NCBI GenBank assembly: GCA_019671135.1
Contig: JAHRHY010000012.1
Coordinates: 930,001 to 994,000 of the forward strand
From: Linnemannia hyalina
Taxonomy: Eukaryota; Mortierellomycota; Mortierellomycetes; Mortierellales; Mortierellaceae
DNA: 64,000 bases
Reading direction: 5' to 3'
Shown: in pieces, positions 57,220-64,000 of the stretch
Numbering within the stretch: position 1 is the first letter of the stretch
Layout of the letters: every line of letters starts with the position of its first letter
Notes under the pieces: model-generated
Databases searched by the model: none
What the model was told of the DNA's origin: nothing
Seen by the model: the letters and a program-made list of their open reading frames with translations, nothing else
Program-made: the position numbers and the translations under genes

Positions 57220-59176
57220 CTAATGACGCTTCTTGAAGATCTTCTTTGAGATGCCCACTCCAGCAGGCAGCTCCTGGATCTGCATCCTCACAATCGGTCT
57301 CTTCTTCTTATCGCCACCCTTCTCGCCTTTAACCGGATCCACCGAGAACGTCATCAAGGCCCGGAACTTGATCAAAGGATCGTCCATCGTGACCACAAAC
57401 GCGTCGTAATGGTAATGCTCCAAGACGCTCCTGAAGTCGTTATACTTGTACGTCAACACCTCCTTCTTCTTGCCTGTCTTGGAATCCATCTTATCCTCAA
57501 GCTCAACAACAAACGTGCCAAACAAGGGGTCGGTGTACTCGCCAACATATGCGCGGAGGTTGTTGGCAAAGGTGGCGGGCTTGTTGGGGATCAGGGGTGG
57601 GAGGAAACCGTGGCTGAGTTCTTCTACGGCACTGTAGTATGCCTTGATCTCGGGGACGGCCACCTCTTCGATCCAGTCAGAGGTTTTGTTGATGGGCAAG
57701 TCGAGTAGGACGCTGGCGATTTCGATGGGGAGGTAGTCTGAGATTTGGGTGACCTTGGCAATGTTGGAGGTGGTGGCGATGATCAGGTCGTCGTCGGGGA
57801 ACATGAACAGATCCGCAGTGTATCCTGACACCGCCCCGTCTATATCGTAGAAAAGAGAAGAACGAAGAGAACAAAAGTGTGTCAATATTTGAATCGCTCT
57901 TCAAGAGTAGTACTTTGTTCTAGTTGTTGCTAGTTCAATGAACAGATTTGAACAAATATAAAAGAAACTTACTGTGACGGTAGAAGACGTGACCCTTGTA
58001 CGAATCCAGCAACCATCCCAATCCATAGGCCAAAGTAGCCCCATACCCATCACGTCGACCTCCATATGTTATGGTATGCGCTGTCAAAGTCTCGCCGACC
58101 GAAGTCCCATTCAACACCTGCTTCCCATCCTGAACCCCCAAATCCATCACTGCCTTGCCCCACTTCACCAAATCCAACACATTCGAATACGCGTCCCCGG
58201 CAGGTGCGTAGGACATATAGATCTCGTTCAACGGCAAGACCTTGAACTCTCCCTTCTCGGCAGCCTCGTAGGAGAGGCCTTCATGAGGGAGGGCATAGTT
58301 GTCAGAGTGGAGGCGTTTCATGGTTTTCTGCGAAAAGCCGGTATTGTTGAGACCCAGGGGTCGCATGACTTTGTCCATAACGAGGGTTTCGTATGATGTT
58401 CCGGCAACGTGGGCGGCAGCTTCTCCGGCGACGGCATAAATGACATTGTTGTAATTGGTGGTGGTGGGTTGCTTCCGGGGGATGTCGTCAACGTAGCGAA
58501 GGCGCTTAACCATGTCGCGGCGGGAGTCTTTGGTGTTGTACCAGTTGATCATGTTGTTTGGAAAGGTCTATGCATTTCATAAGAAAAAGGAGGGAATAAG
58601 AGGAATTATGAGTGGTTGGACAACAGCATGAAAAAGAGCGAAAACATTGGCATTAGAGTGAGTAAGAGGCGTACTGTATGGTGGGACAACATGTCGACAA
58701 AGGTGAGCTGCGAGGTGAGAATGGGATCCTTGAGCTGGAAATCAGGCATGTACTTGCTGACAGGCGTGGTATCCCAATCCACTTTACCCTCCGCGACTAA
58801 TTGGCCTACAGCCGTAGCCGTGAACGACTTTGTCAACGATCCAATGGGTTGGACGGTCTATTTCGTAGCAAGGTAAAGAAAAGGACCTGTTAGTACACGT
58901 TAATCTTGGTAGGAACCATCCCTGTCACACAAAATTACAGCCTCTTTGTAATCAACATACCTGTAGAGTGTAAGGATCCTTTGTGTTACGTTTTCCAAAC
59001 CCATCAGCAAAGACGACCTTGTTATTGTGGAAGACCGCAATACCCATCCCGGGGACCCCGCATCGTTCCATGGCTCGCTTGATTGTCGAACGGAGCTCGT
59101 CTTCGTTCAGCTTGGCGGATTGGACTGCTGCCGAGAGGGATAGGAGCATCACCAGAAGAGACCTGACGACCACCAT
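57220..59176 (-). CDS. Secreted class C beta-lactamase-like serine hydrolase (intact copy)
   Basis: Penicillin-binding-protein/esterase-fold hydrolase; fungal members are mostly uncharacterised and may cleave esters or amide bonds of secondary metabolites or peptides. Exons: 58961..59176, 58675..58857, 57973..58567, 57220..57839; 537 aa. The start at 59176 is the first in-frame ATG and opens a signal peptide (VVVRSLLVMLLSLSAAVQSA). The three active-site motifs are all present: S79-L-T-K82, Y172-N-N174, and H331-N-G333, the last split by a phase-1 intron. A C-terminal beta-rich domain (about 400-537) with AYVGEYTDPLFGTF is shared with its neighbours. It is the only copy of the tandem array with a full catalytic set. 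Confidence 0.9.
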
Positions 59177-59808
59177 TGTTGTTTTGTTTTTTGTTTGTTT
59201 GTGTTTTGTTGCGGGATTGCTGTGTTGCTGTTGTATTTGTGTTTTGTGTTTGTGTTTGTGTTTGTTGATGAAGGGAAATGCAAAACACAAGCACGCTCTT
59301 ATACTTTTTTCTTCGTCGCAGAAAATAAGGCCTACCAAGCCAATGTCAAAACCTTCCCTTCTGCGGTGCTAGCGTGGATCTGGCTGACGCCAAGCGGCAA
59401 CCCGTGCCAGCCAGTAAGGTAGGCTGTAGGGGCAAAGGACTGGGCTGCGCAACGTGCATTAAACTCAAAAATGACAATGACGGTGACATGATGAATGCGA
59501 TCATGCCTGTGGGGCATGCTAGTGGTGACACCCATTAGAAACCAGTTTGCCTTTTTTCTTTTACCGAGGAAGAGGGCCCCAACCCCACTGTTTGAACTAA
59601 CATGAGTACCAGGCTTTTGTTCATTTTTTTTCATCTCCAGCCACAACTGCCTGTCGATCATCATCCATGACGGTGTCATCAGCCCTGATCGATCTGGTAA
59701 ATCAATTATCATTCCATGGCTCTCCGCATATTTTATTCTCTCGCTCGCATGCGCTTCAAAAGTCGACTCACTATCGAAAAAAAACCCCTCATAGCCCTCG
59801 CTCGACTT
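59177..59808. other. Intergenic region upstream of the intact hydrolase
   Basis: 632 bp with a TTTG-rich leader near 59180-59260 (plus-strand view); no gene seen. Confidence 0.5.
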
Positions 59809-61575
59809 TCAAATAAAGGTCACGTTGGCGGGTCCATCAACTGCCTGCAGGTGGATCGAGCCTAGGGTGAGATAATCGTCCTCGGCGCGCATCTTCTTGC
59901 CCTTCTTCAATGTTCTCTCTGAATGAGTGAATCGGAGGATGTGGTTGCTTCCTGGGTAGGGGTTCACTGTTGCTGAGTGGCGACGGGAGGAGGCGATTGC
60001 CAATTCTCCTATGAACTTTTCCGTCTATTGAAAAGAGAGAGAGAAAGCAGAAGACAGGGGTATTAGCAATGCAAGAGGAGGAGAAGGCAGAAAGGCGGCC
60101 GGGAAAAAAAGGGAAGAGAGAGACTATAGGAGGTGACAAACAAAAATGCATATGATACATATTCCCTCTGCACAAACAAAAGCAAAAGAGAATAGGAACT
60201 CACCACCTCAAGAGCTGTGTTGCGGTCACTGACAGCATCCAGTATCAACAACTGTAAATCCGGAATCTCAACCCTTCCCTCAATCACCCCACCCTCCGCG
60301 CGAGCCATGACCATTACAAACCCACGGACATACCACGGGCTTAACAACCTCTCTCCTTCCCTCAACACCATCCGGATATTGCCCGCATGAGTGACCAGAC
60401 TGAAAAAATGAACCACTTCATCGTCGACGGGGTAGACCTTTTCGGGATCGAAACTGAGCATCGCCTGGAGGGCGTTCATGGTGATATCGCCCTGCTGGGG
60501 GCCCGGACGGGTTTCCCTCTCTCAGACGAGCCCATGTAGTCGATGTAGATGGATCCCTTTTGGTGGATGCGGGCGTAGAGATGTCCGACGTGCAGGGATG
60601 GTGTCCTGTCGTCGCTGTCGTCACTGCTGTTGCTATCGATACTGCTGCCAAGGATGATATCGCCCTCGTCAGTAGTAAGATGCAATAGATTGAATCGAGC
60701 CTTGGCAAGCGAGGACGACCCCTCGATGTTGAGAACAGCCCCATCAATCGTCAGCTCACCCGCGAAGCCAAGTGGCACCTCAATCCTTAGTCGCAATCGT
60801 CCGGCAACAATACTCTCTTCCTCTTCCTCCCGTCGTCCGTGCCCGCGTCTGTACTGCTGCTTGTCATTGTTGGGAAGCTGGGAGTCGGGGGACGAAATAA
60901 AGAAATTCACAAACGTCCCAGTGTCACTCTGGACCCTGTCCACCATTAGCGTGGGCTCCTTCTCCTCTCTCATCAAATCGTCATCCCCTGCTACTCCACC
61001 TCGAGATACCTTGGCCTCAAGAACACGAATCGTCAACGCATGAACGTTCACAGATTCAATCAACACATCACTCACAAGCCCTCCTTTCTTCCTCCCCTTC
61101 CCCTGCCCTCCTCCCTCCTTCCTGAAGGTACCAAGCTGTATCCTGACTTTAGAATCCTTCACCACCAGCTTTGGCGGAACCGCCCGAACACCATCGCCGT
61201 CATCGTTGAAGGGCACGAACAGGACCACAAGGATGGTGGCGACAAAGATGAGGATCGAGACAATGAAGAGTGCACATCGCGCCAGACGACTACGGGGTTT
61301 GTTGCCTCCTGTGTCCTGGGCTGTTGTTCCTAACAGAGGGGCTGTTATTTTTGTGAGAGGAATTAGAAGGTAGGAGGTGAAAGCGTGAGAACATTTCTTT
61401 AGGTGCGATAGGTTGGCTGTGGTTCTTTTTTGTACACTTGTCAAAAGGAGAAAGGTGTGACGAGCTAGCTCTGAATACTAATGTCTTCTGTAGTTCAGCC
61501 TCCTATTTTCTCTACTCTTGTACAAGCAGGACAAGTAAAGAGGCACTTACTCTGTTCGGTATGTCCTTGCTCCAT
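59809..61575 (-). CDS. Type II membrane protein with adhesin-like ectodomain; one-base frameshift
   Basis: Paralogue of the gene at 1-1296. Exons: 61551..61575, 60204..61329, 59809..60024. The tiny first exon ends in the same TEQ context and the same phase 1 as the paralogue. A membrane helix (CALFIVSILIFVATILVVLF) follows a basic stretch. The ectodomain repeats LRLRIEVPLGFAGELTIDG and LLHLTTDEGDIIL-type strands. At 60515-60517 the frame breaks: similarity runs through GSIYIDYMGSSERG, then resumes one frame over at ETRPGPQQGDITM. The summed exon length is one base short of a multiple of three, so one missing base in that G-run explains everything. The intended product is about 455 aa. No intron solution was found. 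It is either an assembly error or a recent null allele. Function unknown. Confidence 0.75.
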
Positions 61576-61891
61576 GATGTGCGTGTTTGCGTTATGAGAA
61601 ACAGGGTCGAGTGATGGTTTGTGAGAAGAAGAAGACGTGAAAGAAGAAAGAGCTGTTCTGTCTTTCCCGACAAATCAATCGATCGTTTTATTTGTTGATG
61701 TGGTGAGAAGGACCCTTGATCGCACAAAAACAACAGACGCTCGAACCCAAAGGTCTCTCATTTTCCCAGGGGTGGGAAAGGGAGGGGGGAAAGTGGGAGA
61801 GAAAGGAGAGAGTGGAGAGAGTGGGGAGAGAGGGGAGAGAGAATGGCACGACATCAGAAACGTGCGTGAGAGAAGAGGCTCAGCCTCACGT

Positions 61892-63860
61892 TCAGTGGGT
61901 CTTGAAGCAGGACTGGATGGCTTGAGCACCTAGATCTCCTCCAGACTCAGCACCACCACCAAGCAACGACGAAGACGACGACGACCGCATGGCCTGGTAC
62001 TCTCTCTCCGGGAACCGACCGCTCACAGACCCCCTCAACGAACCCGTTTCAACCCCAGAATCAGACCCTGAATAGTTCCCGCCGCCTGCACTCTCTGTCA
62101 AATCCTCCAAGGTAGTCCGCCCAATAGCGCTATTCAACCGCGTCAACCAAGACGCCCTAATCCCATACTCCTTCCGATAACTCGACAAATCAGCCTCCGT
62201 AGGGATACTCTCCAGAATAGTCCTTACAGTCCACCTCAAACCCAGGTAGACATGCTCAGATGCCACAACACAGAGCAACATCATCCCAAGACTCAACCGC
62301 GAGCTGACATCAGCTCCTGTGATATCCTTGTGATCGGCCGCGCCTCGGAAGAGGTAGAGCATTGACGCATTGGTGAGAGACGAGAACCAGGTCAGGTGTT
62401 GGAGATGGTCGATCCAGGGTCCGATGCTATCTGTTCTTGAGGGGATGGGTCGTCGGGTATGGAAACAGATCTTGGCTGCGTCTGAACGCAACTCGACCCA
62501 GTTATTGATAAACGCACACAGACCCGTCAGTGGCCAGATCACGCTAAACAAGGATACAAATCCAAACTATGGTAGAAAGACCGAAGAGAATGTTAGTTAT
62601 TGTCATTTGGTGACTGATAACAATACAGCAATAACGAAGTGTTCAGGCGAAATAAAGGCACGAACCTGCTCGACCATTTCGGCATAGTCTTCATTGACAT
62701 CATAAACAGGCAGATCAACCTGGTTTTGAACAGTCTTCAGAAACTTTCTGACCTCCTCCGATTCCTGACTCCCAAAATCATCCACAGTCGCCTCATCCTC
62801 TCCATCTTGCTCATGATGGTGTAACACCTCAGAGACTTCCCTCTGGACCTTGGCAGCACCCTTCATCAGCTTCCGTGACATCCATGGATAAATCGTCTCG
62901 GTAAAAAAAGAAATAACCTGATTCGAGACCATGAACGCCCTCAAACGATCCTTGAGCATACTGGGTTCAATCGCGACCGTCGCAAAAGGGAGTCCGTAAC
63001 TCTGAAGAACCGAAATGAGGCGGGGGCCAAAGGGGATGTAGACGTAGGCTGTGAGGAGGACGGAAAGGTAGCTGTTGAGGACTTTGAAGATGAAGACCTT
63101 TTGGACCAGGTGGTAGTCATATGTCCCGTCCGTCTCGTAGTTTTCAAAATCTGTCAGGTTTTTGGCAATGTCGTTGCATAGATCCTCGACGTAGGGCATA
63201 GCCAGAGTAAACAAGACTGTTGGTACGTATACCTGATATGGAGCCGAATCAATGGTTAGGGACAAGGATAAGATTGTTGGACACACTGATTTGTACTCAA
63301 CTGCAGCCAAGGGCGGAAAATGTAAATAATAGCAGGCAAAAACTTACCAAGACATCTTTCATGTATCCACCATAGTAGACTTCCAAAAAGACCTCTACAC
63401 CAAACATAAAAGTGACCAGGACAGAGAGCGCCAAAGCGCCCGCGAAGATGACCGGCAACCCAGCAACCTTCCTCGCCCACCTCTTCCATGGCGAAAAGAA
63501 CGCCTTTTGTTCTCCCGTCACAGGGTCCGTCACAATCGAATCGCCCTTGAACGCCGGCCGTCTGTTCTCAGATTTGGTGACATTGCGGACGCCCCAGACA
63601 AGAGCCAGTTCCTTTTCGCGCCTCTTCCAGCATTCGATGTAAAAGACTGCCCAGACAAGGACACAGGCGCTGTAAAAAATCGAGAAGGGCCGTCCAAAGA
63701 ACTGGATGATGATGCCGAGGGCGGTGGGGAAGATGAGCCAGACAAAGTAGTTTTCGAGGTACTGGAAATAGAAGGTGACCTTTTCACCAAAGTGGTCTCG
63801 GATCTGAGTAAAGTCCGCCTGGTTGACCAGCCACTTCAATGACCATGTCCGTAGCCACGT
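61892..63860 (-). CDS. Anoctamin/TMEM16 family protein (5' part outside window)
   Basis: Multispanning membrane protein of the anoctamin family (fungal Ist2-like; lipid scramblase, chloride channel or ER-plasma membrane tether). Exons in the window: 63348..63860, 62666..63232, 61892..62566, all phase 0; the upstream exon(s) lie beyond position 64000. Visible parts: IRDHFGEKVTFYFQYLENYFVWLIFPTALG, shown here only as the entry motif RDHFGEKVTFYF, several helices, an AFYIPFGP-like loop (AYVYIPFGPRL), and the conserved FGFVSLFSVIWPLTGLCAF helix followed by NNWVELRSDAAKICF and RRPIPSRTDSIGPW. The C-terminal 80 residues are Ser/Gly-rich. Family assignment is confident; scramblase versus tether is open. 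Confidence 0.92.
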
Positions 63861-64000
63861 CTATTGGTGAGCGAAAGAGTGTGTGTGTGTTTGTGAGTAT
63901 TGCTATTCCCAGGTCATAGCCCATGCAAAATAAGAGACCTGAGATCAAATTTCAATTGGCGAATGTGCGCAAAAACAATGTTCCCAGGTTTCGGTAGTTG
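63861..64000 (-). other. Intron of the anoctamin gene at the window edge
   Basis: The acceptor TAG (63861-63863) precedes the exon at 63860. No coding segment with a matching donor was found up to 64000. Confidence 0.6.

Noticed and set aside
60476..60530. Short intron instead of a frameshift in the membrane protein
   Set aside because: No GT...AG pair near the break restores the frame, and the aligned residues on the two sides are contiguous in the paralogue.
1..64000. CRISPR arrays, prophage, insertion sequences, bacterial operons
   Set aside because: The window is spliced eukaryotic DNA. Repeats seen are microsatellites and homopolymers; no transposase, reverse transcriptase or long terminal repeat was recognised.

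Overview
The window is nuclear DNA from a filamentous fungus. Genes carry short phase-consistent introns (about 80-140 bp, GTAAGT-type donors, TAG/CAG acceptors), and AT-rich spacers hold long homopolymers and microsatellites. Gene content is fungal: a PRM1-type cell fusion protein, MID1 calcium channel subunit, NEM1 phosphatase, a two-domain yeast-type biotin protein ligase and MSP1. The intron density, Asn/Gln/Ser-rich low complexity and a decayed copy of a Crinkler-like family suggest an early-diverging fungus, most likely Mortierellomycotina (Mortierella/Linnemannia group). That placement is an inference from remembered family resemblance, not from a search.

Layout, left to right. (1) 1-1296: 5' part of a type II membrane protein gene (minus strand). 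(2) 1879-4828: ferric-reductase/NOX-type haem protein, then a 3.3 kb spacer holding a tRNA-like inverted repeat. (3) 8150-15791: four minus-strand housekeeping genes: a metallo-beta-lactamase hydrolase, PRM1, a DUF866/CZIB zinc protein and MutY. (4) 16224-21401: MID1 and NEM1 on the plus strand, MID1 divergent from MutY. (5) 21915-26024: an SR splicing factor and a secreted repetitive protein (minus). (6) 27273-29290: a multiply frameshifted Crinkler-like relic. (7) 31840-36110: a bromodomain fused to a protein kinase-like domain. (8) 36512-41521: a probable GPI-anchored protein and an MFS carboxylate-type transporter. (9) 41522-49341: gene-poor DNA with possible relics around a non-RD protein kinase with a very acidic tail. 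(10) 49342-53846: MSP1 and biotin protein ligase in tandem (plus). (11) 53896-59176: a tandem array of three class-C beta-lactamase-like genes showing graded decay (one intact, one without catalytic residues, one frameshifted stub). (12) 59809-61575: a paralogue of the first gene, sharing its first-intron position and phase, but carrying a one-base frameshift. (13) 61892-63860: 3' part of an anoctamin, whose 5' end lies outside the window.

Most genes are unlinked housekeeping functions, with no pathway cluster. The noteworthy material is the bromodomain-kinase fusion, the decaying hydrolase array, the paralogous membrane proteins at the two ends, the reductase with a membrane hairpin inserted in its NADPH lobe, the PIP-box on MutY, and an 821 bp intron in the SR gene. 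Exon boundaries were found by hand by matching reading frame, phase and splice dinucleotides. Those of the 5' end of the bromodomain-kinase gene are uncertain.
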